Made by a program: the position numbers and the translations under genes. A DNA stretch of 64,000 nucleotides, taken from Schizophyllum amplum (Eukaryota; Basidiomycota; Agaricomycetes; Agaricales; Schizophyllaceae). Each line of letters begins with the position of its first letter. The stretch's first letter is position 1. The DNA lies in NCBI GenBank assembly GCA_007026445.1, contig VDMD01000078.1, positions 1 through 64,000 on the forward strand. The letters are read 5' to 3'. Under the pieces are notes generated by a model. The model was not told the origin of the DNA. It saw only the letters and a program-made list of their open reading frames with translations, and searched no databases. This document shows positions 54,370 through 64,000 of the stretch, in pieces.

Positions 54370-57300
54370 GGACGGACCAAGACCACCACGAAGAGGGAAT
54401 GTCATGATAGGTATGTTCCCCTCCCCGTCGTGCTCGGCGCTGCAAGAATTGACGCCTCTTCGCTCGCAGCTCGCACATGGGGCACCTCGACCAGCTCCCG
54501 CACTTTGGAATGTTCAAGGGCTTAGACGAGATATACGAGCACGGGCATGCACTGCGCGACGCGGAGGGGAACAGTGGGAACGCGAAATGGCCCGGAGCGC
54601 GATCTGTCGTTTTGTGCGTCGCGGCCTTCGTTATGTCCTCTCATCACTAACGAGCATCCGTCATCCAGAAACTCAGGCTACACCGGAGACTGGCGAGGGC
54701 CCCAATCAGCTGTGCGTATCCCGACCTCCTTCCACCTCGTACCATGACTGACTCCTCGCGCAGCATCATGGACGGCGACGGTGCGCAACCTTGACCCTTC
54801 CCTCCCCCACTCGCTCACACCAGCTCCAGGCGGCCGCGAGAAGAACGCCAAAATCCACACGCGCGACCAGAGCTGGGACAGCACCGGCAACTCGGGCCTG
54901 TTGCAGTGCTGGCGGACAGGCGCTCCCGTCCGTGTCTGTCGCGGTTGGCGGACGCGCTACGGGCCCGCGCAGGGGTACCGTTATGACGGGTGCTGGTCGG
55001 TGATCAACGTGCGTGGCTCGTCTACGTCGCTCGTTTGCGTCGCTCGCTGCGTCGCTCGCTGCGTCGCTCATTGCGTCGCTCATTGCGTGGCTCGCTGCGA
55101 CGCTCATTGCGTCGCTCGTCTACATCGCTCCTTGCGACTCATCTGCTCGCTTGTCATCCAAGTACTGACCTCAATACCCTCTTCCAGGCCTGGCAAGCCC
55201 GCGCGCCCGACGGATACCTGCGCTGCCGATTCATCTCGTGGTGCGTTGGCGCCCTACTCCACCTTTCATCAACAACCTCGCCTCATGCATCTACTACAAT
55301 CAGCGCCTTCCCGATCAGCCGCTGGCTGGCCCCTGGACCTCAAGCACGGCATGTTGGCGCTCTCGCCGCATGCCCCCTTTCCGCGCGGATCGTGCGAGGG
55401 AGCCGGAGGTGTATGATGGGGAGGAAACGCCGCGGTTGTTTAAGAAGGACGCGGCGAGGGTTCCTCGGGAGACGTCCAATGTCTCGCATGCGAAGAGCGT
55501 CAAAACGAAGTCCACGACCGACCTCGCCCAAGCTCAGCGCACGACGTTCCTCGTTCAGGCGGCCCTTCGACCAACCTTGCCAAAACCCAGTCTACGACTC
55601 GCTAAAAGCTCAGCGTACAACCTCCCTCGTGCAAGACACCGCGACCAACCTCGCCAAAGCTCAGCGTACGACCTCCCTCGCCAAAGTTCGGGCCACGACC
55701 GTCACCCACCTAGCCACCGCCGACCTCAGACTCGTCCAGGCAAAAGCCGCTCTCGCACAGGCATACGCCGTCATCGCCGGCGAGCCCACGCCCAGGAAGC
55801 GCAAGCGGGCGGAGCGGATGTGGGGCGTGGGGCGCGAGCGAGATGGGCAGGCGCGCGAGCATGTCGGGCTGACAGGCGAGCCAGGGATGCTGGTGAGCGA
55901 GCCAGGGAAGCTGGCGGGCCAGCAAGACGCGCTGATGGACACTAGGCCCGCGCTAATGCACACGCAGCCCGCGCTGGTGAAGGCGGAGGAGTAGCTCGAG
56001 CTGGTGAAGGCGGAGCAGGAGCTCAAGCGGGTGAAGGCGGAGGAGGTCGAGTGGGCCGGTCTGTTCGGGGACGTAAAGGACGACGACTGGGCGGACGGGA
56101 AGGACGACGACTCGACGGACGGGAAGGACGACGATTCGACGGTGTACGGACGAGAAGGACGACGAGGGGACAAACGAGAAGGAGGTCGACGACCGGGCTG
56201 CCAGTCTGGACTTGGAGGAGGCCAGTACGATCCTGGACTTGGACGAGATCAACGCGATCCTGGAGCAAGCGAAGCGGGAGGAGGAGCAATGGCGGGTGAA
56301 GCGGGAGTAGGAAGATGGTCTTGAGATGGATGAGAGGACGGTTCGTGTTCGACGAGGATGAGCAAGGCGGCGAGGTGCGACCGACGAAGCGCGCGCGGCT
56401 GTCTGCGCAGGAACAGGAGCCCGGCGCGTTGGAGCTGGTGGCAGCGGGGGCGTCGTATCAATCGCCGGAGGACGCGTTGTCTGGGTTGCTGGAGGACGTG
56501 CCGTGCGGGCTGTCTGAGGACGCTTCGTCCGGGTCGTCTGAGGCCGCGCGCCAGTGGACATCTGCAACTGCACGCCCTTTGACGTCCGCAAACGCACGCC
56601 CTTTGACATCTGCGATCGCACGCCCTCCGACATCTGCCGATTTACGTTCATTGCCGCCCGTCAATGCGACGTCGACATCCGACGAGCCGTCGACGTCTTT
56701 CGGCGCGCCTCCCACTTTCAATACAGCCCGACTTCCAACATCGCCTTGCCATGCGACATAGCGATGACCTCGCCCTCCAACATAGCGATGACCTCGCCCT
56801 GCAACTTAGCGTTGACACCTCCGACCTATTGTCGTCCACCTCCATCACACCGTCGACCTCCAGCATACCTTTGGCCTCCACCTTCAGCACTCTTCCCCAG
56901 AAGCGCAAGCCTCCGCCGTCTTTGACAGACCCACTATCGATGTCGACAGACCTACCATCGACGTCGACGGGCCTATCATCGATGTCGACAGACTTATCAT
57001 CGACGTCGACGGGTCACTTAGCTTCTGCGTCGACTGGCGTAGCTTCTGCGTCTTCCACGTCGACTGGCCCAGCTTCTACTTCCGCCGGCTCAGCTTCGAC
57101 GTCCACGCCGAACAGGTCGCTACCGTTGCCGAAGAGGCGCAAGGTCGTGATTACGACTACCATATTCGCGAGCGCGACGACCACATCGTGCGCGGGGGCG
57201 TCGAAAGCGGCGAGCGCGAGGACGTCGAATACGGCAGGGTCGAGTGCGTCACAGGCGGCAGGGTCGGACGCATCCGTCACGCACTCGAGCTCCTCAACTT

Positions 57301-58088
57301 CATGCGCAGACGACGGCGTGCAAACCTCGTCCACCGCAACGTCAACCCCAGGCTTCTCAGCGGGGACGGTGAATGCGGTCGTGTCGGGGTCTAATTTGGT
57401 AGCGGACACGTCGAGGACGGCGAGGCCGAGGTCGGGCATGGCGACATCACCATTGAGTGCAGCGGCACCTACGTCGATTGCATCAGTGCCAACGTCAAGC
57501 GTAGCAACACCTGCGTCGAGCGTGGCAGCACCTCCGTCGGACGCGGCAATGCCTGCATCGACCTCGACGTCGCAAGCGTCCAGCATGCCGTCTCAGGCGC
57601 CTAGCGTTCTGTCTCATGCGTCTTCTCTACAGACGTCCCTGCCGTCAACAGCGCTGCCATCTCTTCCATCATCATCCACCTCTGCTGCTCAACGACGATT
57701 GGGCGCCGCGACGCCTCATCCTTCATCGACGCCCGGTACTTCACTGACGCCTCGTCCTTCACTGACGCCTCACACCTCAACAACACCTCGTACCTCCTCA
57801 ACACCTCGCACCTCCGGCACGCCATCCAAGGCTCCTCGCCCCCTCACTCGCACATCCTCACTCACGCGCACATCCTCACTCACTCGCACATCCTCACGCA
57901 CGCGCCTCTTCATGCCGTCGACCCCGCCGCGGCCCCTTACGCGCTCAGAGCTGGAGAGTCCGATGGGGCAGGCGATGGCTATACTACATGAGGCGAATTA
58001 CGGGAGGGTGGTGATGGCGGAAGAGGAGGGAAGGACTGAGGAGGAGGAGGGGAGAGGCGATGAAGGGGGAGGGAGAGGCGAGGCATGA
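54370..58088 (+). pseudogene. SRA-YDG gene, copy B, degenerate
   Basis: Exon equivalents of copy A are recognisable in order: the end of exon 1 (about 54370-54410), exon 2 (from 54470: GHLDQLPHFGMFKGLDEIYEHG in two blocks), exon 3 (about 54672-54714), the 17-nt microexon (about 54763-54779), exon 5 (54829-55008: DQSWDSTGNSGLLQCW, GYRYDGCWSVI), exon 6 (from about 55188) and the long last exon to 58088. Lesions against copy A are the missing 5' part of exon 1, an extra G in exon 3 (about 54692-54698), a lost C after CRF (about 55220), an insertion around 55322-55332, an in-frame TAG at 55992-55994 and a shift near 56145. The 3' part (56664-58088) is still open for 474 codons and keeps LPKRRKV and MGQAMAILHEANYGRVVMAE, the C-terminus that copy A has lost. 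Confidence 0.78.
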
Positions 58089-58729
58089 TGAGGTCGAGAT
58101 GAGGGAATGAGAGACGGAGAGGGCAGATGGGATGGAAAGCGCACATGGGATGGAAATGGAAGAGGGGGTAATGATTGGCTGATGAGAGGATGAGTCAATG
58201 GGGCGGGATGCGTGAGTCCTCTTTGTGGGGATGCGTGAGTCCTCTTTGTGCGTGCTTCGTTGGATCATGCGGAGTTGTCGGTGGGTCAGTGCTTGCGTCG
58301 CAGACTTATCAGTACGCCATGGCGTCTTCTTGTGTACACTATATATTGATTGACCTAGACCGTGCTCTATGCATCGTCACCTGGAACACAGATGGGTCTT
58401 CAAAGGGTGCGGCGACAGTGTTGTATTCTGAGCAGCGGAATATCCGCTCCTTGATGACAGGATGATTCCCACGATAGACGCTTGTTTTCGCCGCTCATCG
58501 ATATCAACGGTCTGCTCGCCGTGAGTGCCGCAAACAACGGCCGCCGCACTCAGCAACTCGGACTCACTTTTACATCTGCTAGAGGTGATTTCGCGGCAAG
58601 TTTCTCGAGGTGTCAGTCCAGCTGTACGTTATAATCGAGGTAAGCTGCAGCTCGCATCGCGTGGTTCTCATATCTGATACCTATCCTCCATAAATTCACC
58701 TCCTGTCGCCCCGAACACATGAAGGTCCG
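58089..58729. other. spacer upstream of MYND-3
   Basis: It begins with G/A-rich low-complexity DNA like that behind the other SRA copies. 58465-58700 resembles 62515-62720 (CCCACGATAGACGCTTG(T/A)T and a region rich in TCGCGGC), so it is part of the duplicated unit and probably contains the MYND promoter. No gene was seen. Confidence 0.6.
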
Positions 58730-60625
58730 ATGTACGAGATTTCGGCAGAATCCATCGGGGTGCTTGCAGCCTTCCATCTCTATCTAAAAATCCTCGCGAG
58801 CACGGCCACTTCCGCCGAGGACAAACATGCTATTTCTCTCCAAATTCATCACCTACTGGACACGTCCTCGCCGGTCGCCCTCCTTGAGCAAGATCCGCCT
58901 GAGCCCAGTCCCACGGTGGCGGTCACTCCACTCTTTCAACATCTGGTCGACACTCTCGAAGCACTCTGCGCGGTCCACACTGCGGCAGTGATCAACCAGT
59001 CGTGCGATTTCATATGGGACAAGTTGGCATGTACGGTGCAGCAGATCGTCCGATGGATCGACTTCGCCCACCAAACATACAGCATAACACCATCCCTGGC
59101 GCTAACGTGCCCCGAGCTCGTGCCCGTGCTAACCCGCCTCGTCTACTTCATCGTCGTCCGACTAAAACCACAGCTCGTTCCCATCGTGCGGCAAAATCCC
59201 CGTCTCTGGACCTTGGCATTCGAACTCTGGCTGCACTACCCGGCGGCATACGACCCGCGCGCATCTCAGCGACTCACCGTGCTCGGCGGCACGGCCGGCT
59301 GCGAGATCGTAGACCACATGACCACGCACGTCCAGAACGAGCCCGATATCGTGGACATGCTCCGCACCGAATTCCGCCGTTACGTCGGGGGCCACCATTT
59401 TCAGCGCCGCCTGCTGAAGCTCCTGGCCCTGCGCTTCGATCCGGTGGACGAGACGGTCGCGCGCCATAGCTGGATGTATCACCACCTGCGCGCCAGCATG
59501 GCCGTTCTCCTCGCCGTAGGTGGCGAGTGCGCTCCCATATCCCGGCGCTTCTTTCGCGCCGTCATCGCCGTCGCAAACGAAACGGCACAAGATGTGGCGT
59601 GCGGCACACGACACGGCGACCTTCAATTCGCAGAGACATATCTCAAACTTGTGATAGTCTCCCTCTGCGAGACCATTTGCGGAGTCATCGATGACTCGAG
59701 ATCACCACGGACCATCATCAACGCTATCCAGGCCGGACTTGTATGCTTTCTGATGGAGCACGCTCCCGTCTTCGAGCGCTTCGAAGAAGTCTTCCACGCG
59801 GATATCGCGCAAATCGAGGACGCATTGGCAGCGCAATGTTGCCTCCCACCTGCACTCAAGGTACTTCACCATCACCACGCTGACCTTCTCGAGGACAATA
59901 CACGCTCAGCAGAGGCACGGCGGAGGTTTCCGCGGCTGATGTACGCGTTCAAGCGCCACTGGGCGGAATACGCCCGATTTCGAACGGAAAGGCTGTGGGC
60001 GCAGTCCATCACCTGCTGCAACAGATCCACGGTATGTCGTTTGAGCGCTCTCGAGACATGCAGTTTGACTTAGTCGGCTATCTGATAGGATACGCACGAG
60101 GAAGCTCACTTCAAGGCCTGCCCGTGCAAAATGGTATTTTACTGCTCAGTTGCGTGTCAGCGTGCAGATTGGCGTGCTAGGCATCGTCGGGTGTGTGTCT
60201 ACGGCGATCAGTACTATGATGGCGAGTAGTATTGGCGTGGATCATCGCATTCGCAGTTCTGATTATCCAGGATAGGATCGCTGGCGGTCGAAGACATGTT
60301 TTTCCTCGCTCACCTTGCGCGAAATGTCATCCGACGCGACGGTGCTTCGAGTAGACCGGCGATGGCCCGGGCCAAGGAGCAGATATCGGAGGAGCAGAAG
60401 CTCTTCTTATACGTGGATATGAGTCTTTCGGTGGACGACGGACAGGAATTTCCCTGGTCATTGCACGTATACGACCGTGCTGACGATATTACTTCGCCGG
60501 AAGTTATGATTGTCTACAGATCCGGTCGATGGCGGATGGAGAGAAATCCAGATGTGCTATATGAGCTTGACGGGGTCGAATGTTCGCCGGACGATCGTCC
60601 CATGCCGCCTCCTGCCATACTTTAG
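58730..60625 (+). CDS. MYND-type zinc-finger protein 3
   Basis: Exons: 58730-60031, 60089-60210, 60271-60625; 592 residues in frame. The N-terminal helical region starts MYEISAESIGVLAAFHLYLK and has VQQIVRWIDFAHQ and LAFELWLHYPAAYDP where MYND-1 and -2 have WPHIVRW / LWLEFH. The finger has TCCNRST, ACPCKMVFYCSVACQRADW and ARHRRVC. Exon 3 (SLAVEDMFFLAHLARNVI, LFLYVDMSLSVDDG, VMIVYRSGRWRME) is a diverged form of the C-terminal domain. Without the second splice the frame stops at 60229. The same two intron positions are found in MYND-1 and -2. It lies between SRA copies B and C, all on the plus strand. Confidence 0.83.
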
Positions 60626-60629
60626 GACA

Positions 60630-62070
60630 CGATATGCATGCGTGACGCGAAGGAGGATGCGGATGGGAGCGCGCTCGGTCGTCTTGTGCGTTGTGCCACG
60701 TCCTCGTCATTTTCTCTTGTCACTAACGGACAATCCACATTGAGGATGCCAAGGAGCAAGACGACGAGCAAGCCGACGACGAGCAAGCCGACGAGGCGCG
60801 TTGGAGCTTGGTTGGAGCTGGTAGCAGCAAACACGCCCTACCGCTTCGCGTCGTGCGGGTCACTGGAGGACGTACCGTGCGGGTTGTCTGAGGATTTGTC
60901 GTTCGAGTCGACACGCTCCGTCGCGCCCCGGCTGTCTTCTGCGGACATGATGTCAATGCCCACTACGGCGCCGACCTCGCAGTCACCACGGCGTCAACCT
61001 CCCAGTCACCACGGCGTCAACCTCCCACCACGGCGTCGCCCTACCACTACATCATCTGATTTGGCTTCCGCATCGACTGGTTTGGCTTCCGCGTCGACTG
61101 GTCTAGTTTCTGCGGCGACGTCGACCCTTGCGCATCTCACGCCTCTCTGAACGTCTTTCACGTCAACCTACGTATCTTCCACGTCCACGCCGAGCAGGTC
61201 GCTGCCGTTGCCGAAGAGGCGCACGGTCTTGCAATACGGCGCGAGTGCCACGGCGAGGACGTCAAATGTGGGGGGATGCAGTCGTCTCGTCGTCGAGCAC
61301 CTCGGTCAAGCCGCCTTCGAATTCCTCAGCCAAGCCAACTTCCAGCACGGTGGCGCCTTGCAATCCTCATCCACAACTGCCACATCATCCACAGGCGTAT
61401 CGGCGGAAAGGGTGAACGCGGCTGTGTCGGGGTCGACTTTGGCACCGTTGGGGTCGTCGACTTTGGTACCATCGGGGTCGATTATGGTACGTCGGGGTCC
61501 GCTTTGATAGCGAGCACGTCAAGGACGGCGAGGTCGAATTTGAGCAAGTCGAGCATGGCGACATCACCATCGGCTGCAGCACCTACGTCGATCGCGGCAG
61601 CACCGACCGGCGACGTCGACCGCGGCACCTTCGACTTCGTCAGAAGCCGAGATCGCTCACGCGAACACGGTCGATGAGCCGGATGGCCGCAAACATCTCA
61701 GCGGTTCTCAGCTCGACGTCGTCCCTCGTCGCAGGCGCCTAGCATGCATGCCACCTCAGGCGTCTTCCATGCAGATGTCTCAGACGCGAGCCGCGTGGCC
61801 GTCTGATCCTGATGTACTTCCGGTTGCAGTTGTACCCTTCTGCACGCCAACTAGGACCCCCGCTCCCTCACGTGCACACCATTGTGCACGCACTCGTTTG
61901 ACATCCTCGCGCACGCGCGTATCTATGCCGTCAACCCCGCCGCGGCCCTGACACGGTCGGAGCTGGAGACGGGCCTTGGCCATACTGCACCAGACGAACT
62001 ACGGACGGGTGGTGATGGCGGAGGAGGAGGAGGGAGGGATTGACGTCGTGGTAGAGGAGAAGCAATGAAG
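60630..62070 (+). pseudogene. SRA-YDG gene, copy C, degenerate with internal deletion
   Basis: It starts with an exon-2 equivalent (CATGCGTGACGCGAAGGAGG; CTCGGTCGTCTTGTGCG as in copies A and B). The sequence then jumps, after CTAACGGACAATCC, to the part of the last exon around LELVAA and LEDVPCGLSED, so most of the SRA domain is deleted. Later pieces match the copy B tail: SRSLPLPKRR-type words, VSAERVNAAVSGSTLAP (copy B VNAVVSGSNLV), a TSSRTRVSMPSTPPRP stretch (copy B RTRLFMPSTPPRPL) and ILHQTNYGRVVMAEEE in a shifted frame. Many stops interrupt it. Confidence 0.72.
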
Positions 62071-62725
62071 GAGGAGGTGGTTGAGGAGGGGAAGGGGGAG
62101 ATGGTTGAGGAGGTGGTGGTTGAGGAGGGGGGTGGTTGGAGCGAGGGAGTGACTGGGAGTATCGAGTCGAGGGAAGGAGAGATGAGGGTAGGCGGGGCGG
62201 AGAGGGCAGATGGAAAGGAGAAGCCAGCTGATATGTAGAGGGTAGATGGGAATATTCTCGGTTGATTTCACCGCGTGTGGGATGAGTGGAAGGAAGAAAG
62301 AAAGAAGTTGGAGTCGAGTCGGTGTGAGGTTGCGCCGTGAGTCATCCTAGTACTAAGTGTTACCTTCTCGTGTACATATATTCTTTTGTATCTTGAAATG
62401 AGGCAGGTCGTTTTCTATGCATATTGTCTGGGTTTTTCGGATACATTCTTGATGGCGGTGACGAAGTTGGATCTCCGGCAGCCAAATATTTATTTGGTTC
62501 GAGATTGACAGGTAATTTCCCACGATAGACGCTTGATCTCGCCACCCATCTTCCGCCAAGGTTCTTGCTCACCGTGATTACTGCAAAGGACGTCCCCAGT
62601 TATCAGGTTCTTGGAATCTCTCGTACATCTGCAGGAGGTCATTCCGCGGCGCCAGCTTCTAACGTAAGCCGCGAATGGGCTTGCCTTGGGTGGATCTGAT
62701 ATGTTTTACTCCACAGCATCCTCTC
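62071..62725. other. low-complexity tail of copy C and spacer
   Basis: GAGGAGG-rich arrays (to about 62170) are followed by sequence resembling the spacer upstream of MYND-3. No gene was seen. Confidence 0.55.
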
Positions 62726-62959
62726 ATGCCGTCGCAAACATTCGAGGACCCGTTATACAAGGCTCCGGTGCAGTTCATCAAGGTGTTTGTAACCTTGCGC
62801 TCTGATCTAGAACTGCTCGACGATGAGACCACGTCCGTTGAGAGCCAGCGCTCCACCCTCTTCCGGATCTACCAAATCCCAGGAGTACGCTCTGTAGGGT
62901 ATGGGTCCGCGCTGGGCTTGGAACGCGCATGGCAGCTCCGCTTAGACATTCCCGATTAG
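62726..62959 (+). pseudogene. possible 5' fragment of a fourth MYND-family gene
   Basis: ATG 62726 opens MPSQTFEDPLYKAPVQFIKV with a stop after 77 codons. The DNA just upstream (62515-62720) resembles the DNA upstream of MYND-3, and the peptide has a comparable layout (a helical stretch, then a Thr/Ser-Glu-rich patch about residue 35). Similarity of the peptide itself is weak. It probably marks the truncated end of a third SRA-MYND unit. Confidence 0.4.
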
Positions 62960-63177
62960 GTAGTCATTGTGTTCATTGTCTCTAGCTATCTCCGTATACA
63001 TCTCAGTTCTGACCCTCACAGCTGAGACGCGTGTTCGGTCTCTCAGCCTCGGAACTCACAGCGCGCTACATCTGGAGCCCACCGCGAGGGAGGCTATTGA
63101 CCCTGAGGAGTTGAGTTTTGAGTTTTGCGAGTTCTACTGATTTTTTTTTTTTTTTCTCGAGGAGTGCGGTCTGACAG

Positions 63178-64000
63178 AAGCTGGCGCGAAAGCGGCAGAA
63201 TAAGGCCTTTTTAGCGATCAAAGAACGCGTCGGAGCGTACCAGGAGAGCGACGCTGCAACATTAGCAGAGGGATCACGTACACAGCAGCAGCAGCAGGCC
63301 GAGACAAGTCGCGCGGCCGAAGAACGAGGCGAACACGAGGCGCCCGCGACCCAGAGCCGGATTCCCCGACTCCAAAAAGAAAAGCGTACCCTACGAGCGC
63401 GTCAAGGGACAGGAGCGGCCGTCACCAACGTCGGCCTCTATATTCCATACCCGCCGACGCCACCAGCGATCTCGAAACAAGGCCGATCATCATCTATACC
63501 TGGCGCTTTCCCCGATCCCCCATCGCCTCCATCCCCCATACTTCCCTTGCCACCATCCCCACATCTACTACCCCCCTTACCACCACAACCACAATCTGTA
63601 CCGCTACCGCCGTCACCACCATTACCACCATCACGCGTTCCGGATCGCTCCCGCTTTACTGTACCACCGATTCCCCCATTCAACCAAAAGCTAACCTCAC
63701 AGGCGAGTACAACATCTACGGTGATGCCGCCGCATCCGAATACGGCGACAACGACCACTACGGCGACGCCGGGGCTCAAGGGCGTGACGGAGCTGCCACC
63801 GGCTGGTACGAAGCGTGCCCCGAGCTTCAAGGGCCAGTCGTCGCAGCTCAAAGCGTACTTCACCGAGCTGGACGAGCTGTTCTCGGGTTACACCTTGACG
63901 GAGACTCAGAAGAAGCGCGCGGCCGTGCGCTACGTCCGGAAGGAGGCAATTCGGCGTTTCTGGGAGAGTTTGAAGGAGTTCGACGACGCACAGTCGGACT
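63178..64000 (+). CDS. Gag-like reading frame, probably of a retrotransposon, cut by the window end
   Basis: One frame is open from 63175 to the window end (275 codons). The first in-frame ATG is at 63724 (MPPHPNTATTTTTATPG), but the open part before it (KLARKRQNKAFLAIKER, PYPPTPPAISKQG, then long Pro-rich runs) looks protein-like. A T-rich tract (63141-63155) with CTGACAG at 63171-63177 would make a good 3' splice site, so an upstream exon is possible. The last part, APSFKGQSSQLKAYFTELDE to the end (RYVRKEAIRRFWESLKEF), resembles the N-terminal Gag block of Ty3/gypsy-like elements of basidiomycetes. No LTR was recognised in the window. Confidence 0.55.

Overview
The window looks like nuclear DNA of an Agaricomycete (mushroom-forming basidiomycete), possibly a polypore, though the genus cannot be fixed from sequence alone. 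The evidence is GC-rich DNA, many short GT-AG introns (about 45-90 bp), an Msb1/Mug8 polarity gene, an F-box relic, lineage-expanded MYND and BTB genes, an SRA-YDG gene and a Ngaro-type tyrosine-recombinase retrotransposon. Gene models were built by hand from splice signals, reading frame and comparison between copies inside the window.

Layout. 1-2.95 kb: gene-poor, with degenerate repeats. 2.95-9.44 kb (+): a 14-exon Msb1/Mug8-domain gene whose long introns are each filled by a different 19-24 bp minisatellite, with a one-base frameshift in a C-run. 10.4-12.1 kb (-): a broken F-box/LRR-like gene. 12.4-13.8 kb: a degenerate repeat tract. 14.5-24.6 kb and 26.7-29.6 kb: two copies of a segmental duplication, each with a seven-exon alpha/beta-hydrolase-fold gene (-). 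Copy 1 has a complete Ngaro element (15308-21575, split direct repeats A1...B1-A2-B2) inserted in its last exon. 31.7-33.8 kb (-): an AAA+ ATPase. 38.1-40.1 kb (+): a protein with two BTB-like repeats, and a relic of a relative at 41.9 kb.

42.4-63 kb is a duplicated cluster of MYND-type zinc-finger, SRA-YDG and BTB genes. The MYND genes are at 44455-42375 (-), 46279-48202 (+) and 58730-60625 (+), with partial copies at 48840-48335 (-) and 62726-62959 (+). SRA-YDG copies are at 53662-49466 (-, apparently intact), 54370-58088 (+, broken) and 60630-62070 (+, broken). The recurring unit is SRA followed by MYND in the same orientation; one unit is inverted against the next, head to head at about 53.7-54.4 kb. 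BTB relics flank MYND-2 and SRA copy B. The window ends inside a Gag-like reading frame (63178-64000+).

Themes. The sequence shows strong minisatellite and short tandem-duplication activity: in introns (Msb1, hydrolases), in exons (Msb1, hydrolase copy 1, SRA copy A) and as frame-breaking 11, 22 and 25 bp duplications (F-box relic, both BTB relics, SRA copy A C-terminus). The Ngaro element appears to keep three introns, which is notable for a retroelement. No RNA gene and no CRISPR array were recognised.
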